Below, in pieces: positions 52,901 to 61,348 of a stretch of DNA of 64,000 nucleotides; within the stretch, counting starts at the first letter, position 1; every line of letters starts with the position of its first letter. Source of the DNA: Microbacterium sp. MPKO10 (GTDB lineage: Bacteria; Actinomycetota; Actinomycetes; Actinomycetales; Microbacteriaceae). The stretch spans positions 310,001 to 374,000 of the forward strand of contig NZ_JAPCHX010000001.1 in NCBI RefSeq assembly GCF_026107415.2, in the 5' to 3' direction. The notes beneath the pieces are model-generated. The model saw only the letters and a list, made by a program, of their open reading frames with translations, was not told where the DNA came from and made no database searches. A program made the position numbers and the translations under genes.

Positions 52901-54204
52901 ATGCTGCAGGGAACCTGTCCGGCTGGAGTGATGTGGTCTCGACGACGACGGGCGGAGACGATGACACCACGGCCCCGACTGCCCCCTCCCGGCTCGCAGC
53001 CACCGTCGACGGCACGTCTGTCACCCTGACATGGACACCATCGACGGACGACACCGCAGTGGCGTCGTACACGGTGCGCTCGAATGACGGCGACGCCATA
53101 CAGAAGACGGACGCCACGAAGCCATCGCTCACACTCGACAACCTGACTGCGGGCGCGACGTACACATTCACGGTTCAAGCAATCGACAGTTCCGGAAATG
53201 CGTCAGCCTGGAGTGAGTCTGTGTCTGTCACCATCGAGGGCGAAACCGACCCGGGAACCCCCGGTGAGCCGACCGGTACCGACTACTCAGCGGGTTATTA
53301 CCAGCAGAATCCAGAGGGGAATGTCGGAGCAGCCGCCGAGATCACGGTCGACGGCGATGCCTCAGAGTGGACACCAGCCATGGTGATCGCGCAGGGCGCC
53401 GCAAATGACGACCCGCGCATCTTTCGTGGCAGCCATGAAGGGCCGGTTTATGACCTGTACTCGCTCTCAAGTGCGTGGGACGACGACGCCCTCTATCTGA
53501 TGTGGCAGTTCACCAACGTCACGGATGTCGTCGATCCCGGGCAGAGCTACCCGATCAGCGACAACGGAAAGCCGTACAACGGTGACATCCCGCAGGCGCT
53601 CGCGTTCGATGTGTCGGCCGAGGGCGGAGACGGTCTGATTGACGGCACGGAAGAGGGCGTATGGGGCATCCGCTCAATGTTCTCGAACGATGAGGTCGAC
53701 CATCTCGCGATGTTCTCGAGCAAGCCGGGCGTGGGCGAGCCGGCGATGTTCTCACTCAACGCATCTGGTGCTTTCGACTACGAACCTGCGAACGCCGTCG
53801 GGTTCGACGAAGCGGCGATCTCATATGCCTATGGCGACGGATTCTACGGCACCTCGCTCATGGGGATCAACGCCAACGGATACGAGGGATACACGCCGGA
53901 TGACCTCACTGACACGAGTGCATTCGTCGATTTTCTTGACACGGAACACGACACGATGCAAGACACCGTCTACGAGATGAAGATCCCGTTTGCGGCGCTG
54001 GGTACGTCACGGGGTGCTGTCGAAGCGAATGGCATCGGCGTGATGCTGCTCAGCACGTTCGGACAGTCGGCGATTGGATCTCTCCCGCAGGATCCGGCAA
54101 TGCTCGATGTCGCCACTGAACCGTATTCAGCCGACGAGTCAACGTCTGCTGAGAAGGAGGATTGGGACCCGATCACGGCACAGTTCGCGCGCATCGGAGT
54201 GTAA
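49999..54204 (+). CDS. secreted modular alpha-amylase (GH13) with starch-binding domains
   Basis: 1401 residues. The ATG at 49999 has AAAGGAG seven bases upstream; an ATG at 49981 overlaps that site. After a signal peptide (to about residue 47) comes a GH13 catalytic domain (about 50-500) with GFRIDAVKHI (nucleophile D224), IVQEVIRAN (acid/base E252) and VDNHDTERNG (D319). Then one fibronectin III domain (about 503-598), two CBM25-like starch-binding domains (about 599-700 and 700-796, each with WTT.PG and CDGWY), three more fibronectin III domains (about 797-1090), and a C-terminal domain of about 300 residues (ITVDGDASEW, DDDALYLMWQFTNV) like those that end other large amylases. It releases maltodextrins from starch outside the cell. 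No transporter is beside it. Confidence 0.93.
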   Translation: MSTVPPRTHTRLGVRRRRLPWAALTVGLLIAGLLIAIVPPQKAHASAPGPKDVTAVMFSWTWNAIARECTNTLGPAGYGYVQTSPPQEHVLGSQWWTYYQPVSYRLESRLGTEAEFANMIDTCNAAGVEVIVDAVINHMSGDSDGGTGWAGSSYEHYSYPGLYSDNDFHDCRQDISNYQDRYDVQNCNLVNLADLDTGSPYVQQTIADYLNHLVDLGAAGFRIDAVKHIGADDMRGIMSRVKNKDDLYIVQEVIRANEPIQPEEYLGIGDIHEFAYARKLKEAFGGGTIDWLIEGKGIGETWDGFLDSSDAGVFVDNHDTERNGQTLSYKDGDVYDLAQVFTLAWNYGSPSIQSGFEFSNFDAGPPQTASGEVIDPTCGSGSVWTCEHAENEITNMVGFRVETYGTDVTKKWTNGSSAIAFSRGDKGTVAINRGGGELTRTFETGLPDGTYYNVIQATHDGDSWSGDTITVSGGQFTATVPSNGAVAIHAGAKAGQECADTAAPTSPTDVEATADGTNVTVSWTASTDDCAVTGYTITRSGPDGETTLTAPGSSTSITDSGLDPNAEYQYTVTATDGANTSKPSSAVSVTTGKPSPAATTEVFYHDNGTWNDFYIHYQVGDGEWTTAPGEKMQKRCDGWYGATIDIGTADGLTAAFTNGSGSWDNNGGEDFALSSGVQAIADGAITSIDPCSDEPPAGEDMKVFYKADKEWDSYYAHYRVGEGEWTTVPGIPMEQACDGWYSLTIDSGATGTTFAFNNGAGQWDNNDSKNYVVSGSVVTVASGSVSGTAPCDPPSAAPTTPANVSVTADNGAVTVSWDASTADSGIAKYTVSRTGGVDGTVSVDVADTSYVDTSVSESTTYAYSVTATAEDGSVSLASDAVEITTPGTTGGDDSEKPTAPTGLTITASGDTVQLTWNPATDNVGVAGYRVIKAGGGEATLGIITEATEIGFFNLTPGEDYLFKVQAMDAAGNLSGWSDVVSTTTGGDDDTTAPTAPSRLAATVDGTSVTLTWTPSTDDTAVASYTVRSNDGDAIQKTDATKPSLTLDNLTAGATYTFTVQAIDSSGNASAWSESVSVTIEGETDPGTPGEPTGTDYSAGYYQQNPEGNVGAAAEITVDGDASEWTPAMVIAQGAANDDPRIFRGSHEGPVYDLYSLSSAWDDDALYLMWQFTNVTDVVDPGQSYPISDNGKPYNGDIPQALAFDVSAEGGDGLIDGTEEGVWGIRSMFSNDEVDHLAMFSSKPGVGEPAMFSLNASGAFDYEPANAVGFDEAAISYAYGDGFYGTSLMGINANGYEGYTPDDLTDTSAFVDFLDTEHDTMQDTVYEMKIPFAALGTSRGAVEANGIGVMLLSTFGQSAIGSLPQDPAMLDVATEPYSADESTSAEKEDWDPITAQFARIGV

Positions 54205-54219
54205 CCACACCCGACCGCA

Positions 54220-54248
54220 GTGGGCGGGACTCTGAGAGTCCCGCCCAC
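54220..54248. terminator. strong hairpin after the amylase gene
   Basis: GTGGGCGGGACTCT, one base, AGAGTCCCGCCCAC: a perfect 14-bp inverted repeat (12-13 bp stem allowing for loop) between convergent genes. Little T-run, but the best terminator in the window. Confidence 0.75.
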
Positions 54249-54295
54249 CGTGTCGTCGACGTGAGAACGTATCAGCACCCTGAGGTCACCGCGCC

Positions 54296-55012
54296 TCACC
54301 CGTCATACGAGTTGAACTTCGCGGACTGCAGGTTGGCGAGCGCAACAGCTTGATCAACTGTGAACCACGAAGAACCGGTGCTTGACGACGAGATCTCCGA
54401 GTAGAGCAGCAGAGCGATCACCGCGTTGCCGCGCTGCATAAAGGTGAACCAGACAGTGCGATCGATTTTGTCTCCGCCATCGCTGGGCGTCACGACGGAT
54501 CGAACCTGAAGCATCCGGCAGTCTGTTGCGCAGTGGGGGTCGATCTTTTCCGCAGTAACAGTGGTGCTCTCATCGAGCCCGAGAATCGTCGTAACGACGT
54601 CGCTCTCCAAACATCCACCGTTGTCGATGCCCTCGATGTACGCCTCGAAATCCTCCTTCGCGCCGCTCTCATCGCTATAGAGGAACACGCCCGTCTCACC
54701 GACATTGACCTCGTCTGTGCCGATGCTGTTCAGCATGATCTCAACGCTATGGTTCGAGAACGCCACGTCCGGCTGGTAGACGGCAAGGCATTCCTCCGGA
54801 ACGCCGGGGAAGGACTCGTAGTCCGTCGACTCCGGCTCTCTCGTGTCGCCGTCCTCCTCAATCTCGGCAACGAACCCGTCGATCCCGGCCGTGTCTTCAT
54901 CTGTGAGCCCGACTCCGCTGATGCCGTTGGTCGTCCAGGTCGGCGCCTGTGCGCAGCCGACGAGCATCCCCAAAGAGGCTGTGAGCGCGACAATCGCGAG
55001 TGCTTTACGCAT
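54296..55012 (-). CDS. lipoprotein of unknown function
   Basis: 238 residues with a lipoprotein signal (MRKALAIVALTASLGMLVGC, cysteine at 20). The mature part has several cysteines (EECLAV, GGCLES, DPHCATDCRM) that may form disulfides. Two blocks (NAVIALLLYSE and SWFTVDQAVALANLQSAKF) resemble the ends of actinobacterial sensor-like lipoproteins, but I do not recognise a family. It lies 57 bases downstream of the larger lipoprotein gene and may be cotranscribed with it. Confidence 0.75.
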   Translation of the reverse strand: MRKALAIVALTASLGMLVGCAQAPTWTTNGISGVGLTDEDTAGIDGFVAEIEEDGDTREPESTDYESFPGVPEECLAVYQPDVAFSNHSVEIMLNSIGTDEVNVGETGVFLYSDESGAKEDFEAYIEGIDNGGCLESDVVTTILGLDESTTVTAEKIDPHCATDCRMLQVRSVVTPSDGGDKIDRTVWFTFMQRGNAVIALLLYSEISSSSTGSSWFTVDQAVALANLQSAKFNSYDG

Positions 55013-55069
55013 GGTATTCCCTTCCGCGGTACCCCTCGGCGCCGCTTCAGCCCTCGTGGCGAGAGTCGA

Positions 55070-57097
55070 TTATTCCGTCGGAGGCAGTGGCGGCCGCGGC
55101 GGCAGCACTTCTGTCGGGGAATCGCTGTCGGCTTCAGGAATCCGTTCGGTCACGGAGTCCGACATCGGAAGAGACTGGTCTGCCCCGTGGGGAGCGTCCT
55201 GCATCGCAGAGTCGTCAATCACAGCCGTCTGGGTGGGCAGTCCGCCGGCCGGAGCTTCTCCCTGCTGCGGCGAAACAGGCGACGCGGCATCGGGCGATGA
55301 CGCTCCCGCAACGTAAGCGTCAGGTCCAGCCTGACCACCGTCATAGCTGAAGAGACCGCTGTTCGCGCCCGCTGCCGCCGCCTTCTTCTTCTGCCGGATC
55401 ACCAGGACCACGACAGCAGCAACGAGCAGCAGCACGATCAGCACGATGACCCCGAGGGTGATGATGCCTCCGACATTCGGGCTGCTCGCATCGACGTGGA
55501 ACTCTGGAGAGCTCGGGGAATCTTCAGACACCGCAATGACGTTGCCCGCGACCTTGGCGCCCTTGGGCAGATCGGAACTGTCTGCCACGCTCGCACCGCC
55601 GGGAAGGTCGACCCGGTAGGTGATCCCCTCTGCAACGCCCCCACTCAGCAGGTCACGGGGCAGAGCGACAACCATGCTCACCGAATACGATTTCGTAAAC
55701 AGCGACGAGTCCGACTCGACAACGCTGTACTGCGACCCGGGAAGGTACTCACTCAGGCGCGCATTCAGGTCTGCAGCATCCTCGCCGGTCACTGTGATCG
55801 TGTAGGTGACGGCATCCTTACCCGCGTCGATGCTCAAGTCGGCGACCGTGGACGCGGGCTCGAGGAAGTCTTGCATTGCTGAGCCGACGAGGTCGGCGTT
55901 CTCGACGCTCAAGACGTAGTCGATGGTGAGCGTGTTCTCTCCCGACGGAGCAGCGGATGCTGCAGCAAGAACTGATTCAAACTGAACGCGGTGATCGAAG
56001 ACGACGGGGTCATGACTGATCGGCATCGACCAGCCGTCTTCCCCAGCACTTCCGCCGTTGTCGCCCTGCCAGCCCTTCGGCAGGATCAAGTTCGACGTGA
56101 CCTCGGCGTCCTCGTTGCAGATCTGCCCGCAGTCGATGAAGTCGATCACCGACGTGTGGAACATTGTGGGGTCGTCGCCATCGGTCTCGCTCGACACGGC
56201 AAAGTCCGTCAATTCAGAGTTCAGCGCCGTGTTCGTGTATTCGATGAGCTGCTCTTCGTCTTTGGCGGAGAACTCGATCGTCCAGACGGTGGATGCCTCG
56301 TCCGGCTCTGTCAGGGTGCCGTCCTTCGGCGTTGCCTTTGTGAAGAACTCGTCGTAGGCATCCGTGTCACGAGCGTACGTCTCGCGCGACAGATCATACG
56401 AGATCGTCCGCACGTAGCTGCCCGTGCCGACACCCTCCGTCGTGACGTTCAGATCACGGATGCCGTAATCGGCGATGTCCGTGTATTCGATCTTCGCCGA
56501 CGTATCGTGCCCGACCCCATCGATTTCGACAACGGTCTTCCCGATCTCGGTCAGGTCGTCCTTGTCGTCGTCATCGACGATCCCGGTCTCCACCATGGCC
56601 TCGACGAGCCACTGCAGAAGATCCTGAGACGTGAAGTTCTCGTTCACGCTGACGCCCTCGCGGAACGCCGAGTCGGCGACGACGATCTCGATCTCGGTCT
56701 CGATGTCTGTGACCCCACCGGCTCCGAGGATGCCGATGACCTTGTCTTCGTAATCCTTCTGCGAGTCGAACTCGATGGCGAACGAAAAGACGGCGGCGCC
56801 ATCACTGCCGGCCTTCTGCCCGCCGTATGTCATTCCGTCGGGAAGGTTCTCTGTGATGGCCGTGTCGATCGCGTCGGCGCCGCCTTTCACCTTCTCAAGA
56901 TCGTCAGCTTCAACGGTCGCGGTGATCGCACGCGACCCGCTGCCGTCTGCGTTGATCACAAGTGTCGTGTCCAGGACAGCACCGCAAGCGGTGAGCACGA
57001 AGGCGACCGACAACGCCATCAGCGCGAAGAGTCCGCGCTTCCACCGTGCAAAGCTCGTTCGGTCGTCACGGCGCGACTGCGCAATTGCACCACTCAA
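55070..57097 (-). CDS. large membrane-anchored lipoprotein, LppM-domain-like
   Basis: 675 residues. The N-terminal signal ends in a lipobox (SVAFVLTAC, cysteine at about 38), followed by GAVLDTTLVINADGSGSR, which recalls the LppM domain of mycobacteria. A second similar unit may lie near residues 390-530. A single helix (GGIITLGVIVLIVLLLVAAV) near residue 560 is followed by KKK and a 110-residue proline- and serine-rich cytoplasmic tail. With both a lipid anchor and a helix, the main part is outside the cell. Function is unknown. Confidence 0.78.
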   Translation of the reverse strand: MSGAIAQSRRDDRTSFARWKRGLFALMALSVAFVLTACGAVLDTTLVINADGSGSRAITATVEADDLEKVKGGADAIDTAITENLPDGMTYGGQKAGSDGAAVFSFAIEFDSQKDYEDKVIGILGAGGVTDIETEIEIVVADSAFREGVSVNENFTSQDLLQWLVEAMVETGIVDDDDKDDLTEIGKTVVEIDGVGHDTSAKIEYTDIADYGIRDLNVTTEGVGTGSYVRTISYDLSRETYARDTDAYDEFFTKATPKDGTLTEPDEASTVWTIEFSAKDEEQLIEYTNTALNSELTDFAVSSETDGDDPTMFHTSVIDFIDCGQICNEDAEVTSNLILPKGWQGDNGGSAGEDGWSMPISHDPVVFDHRVQFESVLAAASAAPSGENTLTIDYVLSVENADLVGSAMQDFLEPASTVADLSIDAGKDAVTYTITVTGEDAADLNARLSEYLPGSQYSVVESDSSLFTKSYSVSMVVALPRDLLSGGVAEGITYRVDLPGGASVADSSDLPKGAKVAGNVIAVSEDSPSSPEFHVDASSPNVGGIITLGVIVLIVLLLVAAVVVLVIRQKKKAAAAGANSGLFSYDGGQAGPDAYVAGASSPDAASPVSPQQGEAPAGGLPTQTAVIDDSAMQDAPHGADQSLPMSDSVTERIPEADSDSPTEVLPPRPPLPPTE

Positions 57098-57235
57098 CTC
57101 TGGAATCCCCCCATGGATGTGTCGCTGTGTCCCCCCACGTGTGACACAAGCGCGTCACGACATTATCACAGCTTATTCATAGGGTCGGAGCGTGTGACGG
57201 CACGGCGATGGTAGGCGCCCTCCCGCGTTCATTTA

Positions 57236-57304
57236 TTCGGAAAAAACGACGACATTGCGGCGTGTCGTGCGCCGACACGCCGCAATCACGCCGAAAGTTC
57301 CGAA
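57236..57304. repeat. dispersed repeat R1, copy 2 (nested palindrome)
   Basis: Outer arms TTCGGAA (57236-57242) and TTCCGAA (57298-57304). Inner arms TTGCGGCGTGTCG (57255-57267) and CGACACGCCGCAA (57273-57285) with a 5-base loop. Inner stems are nearly the same as in copy 1; the loops (TGCGC, TGGCC) and the linking bases differ, with the stems preserved. Confidence 0.88.
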
Positions 57305-57495
57305 CGGCTGAACCGCTCAGGGCACCGAGGCAGCCGTGCGCGCGTGAACCGGTGATCGATGCTGAAATCGACCGGTAACGATTCAGGGGGCAACCTCCGC
57401 GCGTGAAGAGATGGGAGCGGGGACGGCCGAACGGGAGCCAACTCACTGCACCAGCTGACTTACAGCCCCGAATCGCTTGAGACCAGGAGTAGCCG

Positions 57496-57511
57496 AGCGC
57501 CTCGAGGCGCT
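57496..57511. terminator. palindrome downstream of ccsB
   Basis: AGCGCCTCGAGGCGCT, a perfect 16-base palindrome 16 bases after the ccsB stop. It could end the minus-strand operon; no T-run on that strand. Confidence 0.4.
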
Positions 57512-57526
57512 TAAAGCAGTAGTAGC

Positions 57527-58543
57527 TTAGAGCCCCGAGTAGCTGTGCAGACCGTTGAAGAAGATGTTCACCACAGTGAAGTTGAAGATCACCGTTCCGA
57601 AGCCGATGATCGCCAGCCAAGCGGCACGGCTTCCGCGCCAGCCCTTCGTGGCACGGGCGTGGATGTAGCCGGCGTAGATCACCCAGATGATGAACGTCCA
57701 GACTTCCTTGGTGTCCCAGCCCCAGTAGCGGCCCCACGCCGCCTCGGCCCAGATCGAGCCCGCGATCAGCGTGAAGGTCCACAGCACGAAGCCGACAATC
57801 ACCGTGCGGTAGGCCAGGTTCTCAAGCCGGTGGGCTGTCGGGAACGTGGCCATGAACTTCAGCTTCAGATCCCCGATCGCCGCTCCGCGTGCCTCGGTCC
57901 GCGCCTGGATCAGCTGCAGCACGCTCAGCGCGCAGCCCAGCGCGAGGAACCCCATCGCGGTGGTGGCGAGGAAGACGTGGATCACCAGCCATGCCGACTG
58001 CAGCGCCGGGGGCAGCGGAGCGACCTCAACATAGAAGTTGATGGTGCCCATGCAGAGCAGCGACACCACGAGAAGCGAGATGAATGTGCCGAGGTAGCGC
58101 AGGTCGACCTTGATGTTCACAACGAGGAACACGGCGACAACGAGCATCGTTCCCGTCATGACGAACTCGTAGAGGTTGGCCCACGGCACGCGCTCGGCGG
58201 CGATCCCGCGCGTCACGTCAGCGGCGACGTGCAGCAGGAATCCGAGCACCATGAGCGCCATCGCCGAACGCAGCGATGGCGAGCGCTTCGCCGTCACCTG
58301 TGGTGCACTGTCGTCGCGCTTCTTCGCAGCGGGACGCGTCTTGACGGCCACGCCGCCACCCGCTTCAGCCGTAACCTCGGACCGGGCCTCTGACGCCGCG
58401 ACAGCCGACGATACCGCGTGCGACGCGTCGTTCACCTCGGCGCTGCGGCGTCCCAAGTCGAGCGCGAAGGCGATCAGGGCAAGCGCGTAAAGCGCTGTCG
58501 CCGACCACAGGGCCAGCAGCGAGAACGAGTTGAGATCCACCAT
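57527..58543 (-). CDS. ccsB: cytochrome c biogenesis protein CcsB (CcsA/ResC type)
   Basis: 338 residues with about eight helices. The tryptophan-rich haem-handling motif is WGRYWGWDTKEVWTFIIWVI, and histidines occur in LLHVAADVTRG, WLVIHVFLATTAM and AGYIHARATKG. With ResB it forms the system II synthetase that carries haem across the membrane and joins it to apocytochrome c. A 90-residue variable loop follows the first helix. AAGGAG precedes the ATG. It is the last gene of the operon. Confidence 0.94.
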   Translation of the reverse strand: MVDLNSFSLLALWSATALYALALIAFALDLGRRSAEVNDASHAVSSAVAASEARSEVTAEAGGGVAVKTRPAAKKRDDSAPQVTAKRSPSLRSAMALMVLGFLLHVAADVTRGIAAERVPWANLYEFVMTGTMLVVAVFLVVNIKVDLRYLGTFISLLVVSLLCMGTINFYVEVAPLPPALQSAWLVIHVFLATTAMGFLALGCALSVLQLIQARTEARGAAIGDLKLKFMATFPTAHRLENLAYRTVIVGFVLWTFTLIAGSIWAEAAWGRYWGWDTKEVWTFIIWVIYAGYIHARATKGWRGSRAAWLAIIGFGTVIFNFTVVNIFFNGLHSYSGL

Positions 58544-58549
58544 GTCAGG

Positions 58550-58927
58550 TTACTCCTTCGATCCGTGCGTCTTTTTGGCGCGCACGGTGCGCACCAGTAA
58601 CGCGATCAGACGCCACCCCACCAGCACAAGGCCGAGAACGAGTGTGGCGACGATGATGAACGGCAGCGCGGTGCCTTGGCCGGATGCTGCGCGCAGCAGC
58701 ATCCCGCCCGCCACCGTGATGATCCACAGTGGGATGCCGGTGCGCACGACCTTCATCGGACGTCGCCACGCGAGCGTGACCACCCAGCCGACGGCGAGCG
58801 CGGCGAGGAACGGCCACCAGGTGCTCCAGATACCCGCCGGGTCAAGCGCCTCGGCGTGACTGGAGCGCCCCGAGAGCGCGAAGGCGAGCGTCAGGACGAC
58901 GTCGATGGCTGCAGCGACGATAATCAT
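58550..58927 (-). CDS. DUF3054 family membrane protein
   Basis: 125 residues and four helices. AIDVVLTLAFALSGRSSHAE, WPFLAALAVGWVVTLAWRRP and GIPLWIITVAGGMLLRAASG, are the DUF3054 pattern. The gene is inserted between resB (4-base ATGA overlap) and ccsB (6 bases), which is unusual for this family and suggests a link to cytochrome c maturation or simply shared expression. Function unknown. Confidence 0.88.
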   Translation of the reverse strand: MIIVAAAIDVVLTLAFALSGRSSHAEALDPAGIWSTWWPFLAALAVGWVVTLAWRRPMKVVRTGIPLWIITVAGGMLLRAASGQGTALPFIIVATLVLGLVLVGWRLIALLVRTVRAKKTHGSKE

Positions 58928-60606
58928 TCGCGGTCCACACCCAGTTCTGTGCCGTGACGATAGGCGATTCCCTCGACAGCATCCGCGAGCCCTGGATCCT
59001 CGCCGCGGGCAAGCCCGGCGTACTCGATGCGCACCGTGCCGTCGTCGTTGTCGTACGCCTTCACCCAGACGCGGCGGCGCGGCACGAAGAGCGATGTGAG
59101 GAGACCGAGCAGCACGAACACCACACCGATCGCGACGCCGAGCTGCGTCTTGTCGCTGTGAATGTCGAACGAGGCGAAGCGGTGGACCGAACCGGCGAAG
59201 CTGCCTTTCTGCGGGTTCTCGTTGACGAACTCGATGGTGCCGAGGCCGTTGGGAAGCTCGGTGCTCTGCCCTGGCATGAGCTCGATCGAGTCCACGCCGG
59301 TGTCGCCCCCGGTGAGGGGTTTCATGCCGTCGACGTCGAGCGCATACACGGACTTCGGGACGCCGCCGTCAATGCCGAGGTCTCCCGTGTACACGTTGAG
59401 CGTCAAGAGCGGGTACTCCAGGCCGGGATACGTGGAGGTGTAGGCACCGGACTCGAGCGGGTAGGCCGTGGGATAGAAGAAGCCGACCATGCCGACCTGC
59501 TTTGTGAGACCGTCTGGCACCTTGACCACGCCGACCGACGTGAGCGTCGACGGATCCTGCGGGAGGAAGGGCACGGAGTCGGTGAACACGACGTTGCCGT
59601 CTGGGTCTTTCACCGTGATGGTCGGCGCGTAGCCGTTGCCCAGCAGGTAGATGTCTGTTCCTCCGAGGCGCAACGGGTCATTCACCTTGATCGACGAGTC
59701 GGTTTCGCCGCCGCCAGGGGTCTTGGTGGTGACCTTCGCGTCGAAGTCGATCGCCTGCCCGTAGGCGTTGAGATTCTCGGTCTCGTACGTCACATCGAAT
59801 TCGTCGAGAGTCAGCGCGTACGGCGAAAGCTGCGCCGGGTCGAAGAAGCGCCCGGGGCTGAACGAGTCGTAGTCGCCCAGCACGTTGACGAAAGACTGCC
59901 CTTCAACGACGACGCGCTGGCCCGTGTAGCCAAAGCCTCCGCCGATGCCGACGACGAGCAGGATCAGCAGGAGTGCCGAGTGGAAGACGAGGTTGCCGGT
60001 CTCGCGAAGGTAGCCACGCTCGGCAGAGACGGAAATGCTCGCGGGGCTCGTGCGCGTGGCGGGTGCCTCGTACAGTTCGACGCGGTACTTGGATTTTTTC
60101 AGCAGGTCGCGTGCGGAGGACACGGCGGCAGCAGCATCCGCTTTCACACCATCATCGGCGCCGTACGTGACCTCGCTGTAGTCGCTGAGCCTGCTCAGCC
60201 GTATGGGCGTGCGCGGTGGGCGGGCACGCAGAGCACCGATGTGATGCGTGACGCGGGGGATGACGCAGCCGATGAGCGAGAGGAACAGCAGAATGTAGAC
60301 GGCTGAGAACCATGCGGATGTGAAGACGTCGAACATCTGCACTTTGTCGAGCACGGGTGCGAGATCCGGATGCTCGGTGAAGTACTGCGTCACTCCGTTG
60401 GGGTCGCTCGAGCGCTGGGGGACGAGCGATCCGGGGATCGCCGCGATCGCAAGCAGCAGCAAAAGCAGAAGCGCGGTGCGCATGCTCGTCAGCTGCCGCC
60501 ACATCCAACGCAGCCAGCCGACGACGCCGAGCTTAGGCTGAGTGAGGGGTCGTTCGACGTCGGGACGGTCGTCGCGTCCGTCAGTGTAATCAGATGGCCG
60601 GGACAA
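58924..60606 (-). CDS. resB: cytochrome c biogenesis protein ResB (Ccs1)
   Basis: 560 residues. Helices near residues 35-60 (MRTALLLLLLLAIAAIPGSL, then VPQR), about 95-115 and 205-230, a large outside domain, and a last helix at about 490. SLVPQRSSDPNGVTQYF and SVSAERGYLRETGNLVFHSA are ResB motifs. It partners CcsB in system II. The start is TTG at 60606, which overlaps the end of ccdA by 17 bases; I see no later start that keeps the family N-terminus. Confidence 0.92.
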   Translation of the reverse strand: MSRPSDYTDGRDDRPDVERPLTQPKLGVVGWLRWMWRQLTSMRTALLLLLLLAIAAIPGSLVPQRSSDPNGVTQYFTEHPDLAPVLDKVQMFDVFTSAWFSAVYILLFLSLIGCVIPRVTHHIGALRARPPRTPIRLSRLSDYSEVTYGADDGVKADAAAAVSSARDLLKKSKYRVELYEAPATRTSPASISVSAERGYLRETGNLVFHSALLLILLVVGIGGGFGYTGQRVVVEGQSFVNVLGDYDSFSPGRFFDPAQLSPYALTLDEFDVTYETENLNAYGQAIDFDAKVTTKTPGGGETDSSIKVNDPLRLGGTDIYLLGNGYAPTITVKDPDGNVVFTDSVPFLPQDPSTLTSVGVVKVPDGLTKQVGMVGFFYPTAYPLESGAYTSTYPGLEYPLLTLNVYTGDLGIDGGVPKSVYALDVDGMKPLTGGDTGVDSIELMPGQSTELPNGLGTIEFVNENPQKGSFAGSVHRFASFDIHSDKTQLGVAIGVVFVLLGLLTSLFVPRRRVWVKAYDNDDGTVRIEYAGLARGEDPGLADAVEGIAYRHGTELGVDRE

Positions 60607-61348
60607 AGTTCGGCATCACCCCCGCAAGAAGACTGATCAGAGACGTCCAGATTCCCGTGACCATGAGCAGACCGATCACGATGAGCAGGATGCCGCCGAC
60701 GATGTTGATGGCACGGATGTGACGGCGCAGGAACGTGACGCTCTTCGTCGCCCACGTGGCACCGACGGCCATGATGATGAACGGGATGCCGAGGCCGAGG
60801 CAGTACACGAAGCTGAGAAGCGCTCCGCGCCACGGGGAGGCCGAGCCGAAGCTGAGCGACTGGATCGCCACGAGGGTCGGGCCGACACACGGTGCCCAGC
60901 CGATGCCGAAGACGATGCCGAGCAGTGGCGCACCGAGAAGCCCCGTCCTGGGCGTCCACGTGGGCCGGAATGTGCGCTGCAGGAACGTCACCTGGCCGAT
61001 GAACACCAGGCCCATGATGATGACGAGGGCGCCGAGGATCTGCGTGATGAGCGGACCATAAGCGACAAGCCAGCGACCGAGGCCGCCGAAGGCGAAGCCG
61101 TACGCGGTGAAGATCGCCGAGAACCCCGCGATGAAGAGCACGACCCCGAGCAGCAGGCGAGCGCGGTCGCGCGTGGCGGCCTTGGCACCCTTCTGCGCCG
61201 TGGCAGCGCCACCGACGTACGCGAGATAGCCGGGCACGAGCGGAAGCACGCACGGCGACGCAAACGAGACGAGTCCGGCCAGCGCGGCGATGGGAATGGC
61301 GAGCAGCAGCTGCCCGCTGATCACGATGTCTCCCGGATTCACGACCAT
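60590..61348 (-). CDS. ccdA: cytochrome c biogenesis protein CcdA
   Basis: 252 residues, six helices of the DsbD/CcdA type. The two redox cysteines are in FASPCVLPLVPGYLAY and IGWAPCVGPTLVAI, each in its proper helix. It passes electrons from thioredoxin across the membrane to ResA. The ATG at 61348-61346 overlaps the resA stop (TGATG); a GTG one codon upstream is possible. Third gene of the operon. Confidence 0.94.
   Translation of the reverse strand: MVVNPGDIVISGQLLLAIPIAALAGLVSFASPCVLPLVPGYLAYVGGAATAQKGAKAATRDRARLLLGVVLFIAGFSAIFTAYGFAFGGLGRWLVAYGPLITQILGALVIIMGLVFIGQVTFLQRTFRPTWTPRTGLLGAPLLGIVFGIGWAPCVGPTLVAIQSLSFGSASPWRGALLSFVYCLGLGIPFIIMAVGATWATKSVTFLRRHIRAINIVGGILLIVIGLLMVTGIWTSLISLLAGVMPNFVPAI

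Larger units (their letters stand above)
57098..57526. other. intergenic region with repeat R1 and a palindrome
   Basis: 429 bases between two minus-strand genes. It holds the second R1 element (57236-57304) and a 16-base palindrome (57496-57511). The remaining sequence has no gene I can support; the ORFs crossing it read through the repeat. Confidence 0.6.

Noticed and set aside
55991-57214. 407-codon open frame opposite the LppM-like gene
   Set aside because: Antisense to a gene with a good lipobox and membrane helix; composition is that of a shadow frame.
57527-57782. Separate small gene at the 3' end of ccsB
   Set aside because: It is an alternative frame reading through ccsB and repeat R1.
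58954-60306. 450-codon open frame opposite resB
   Set aside because: Same antisense effect; resB has strong family motifs and correct neighbours.
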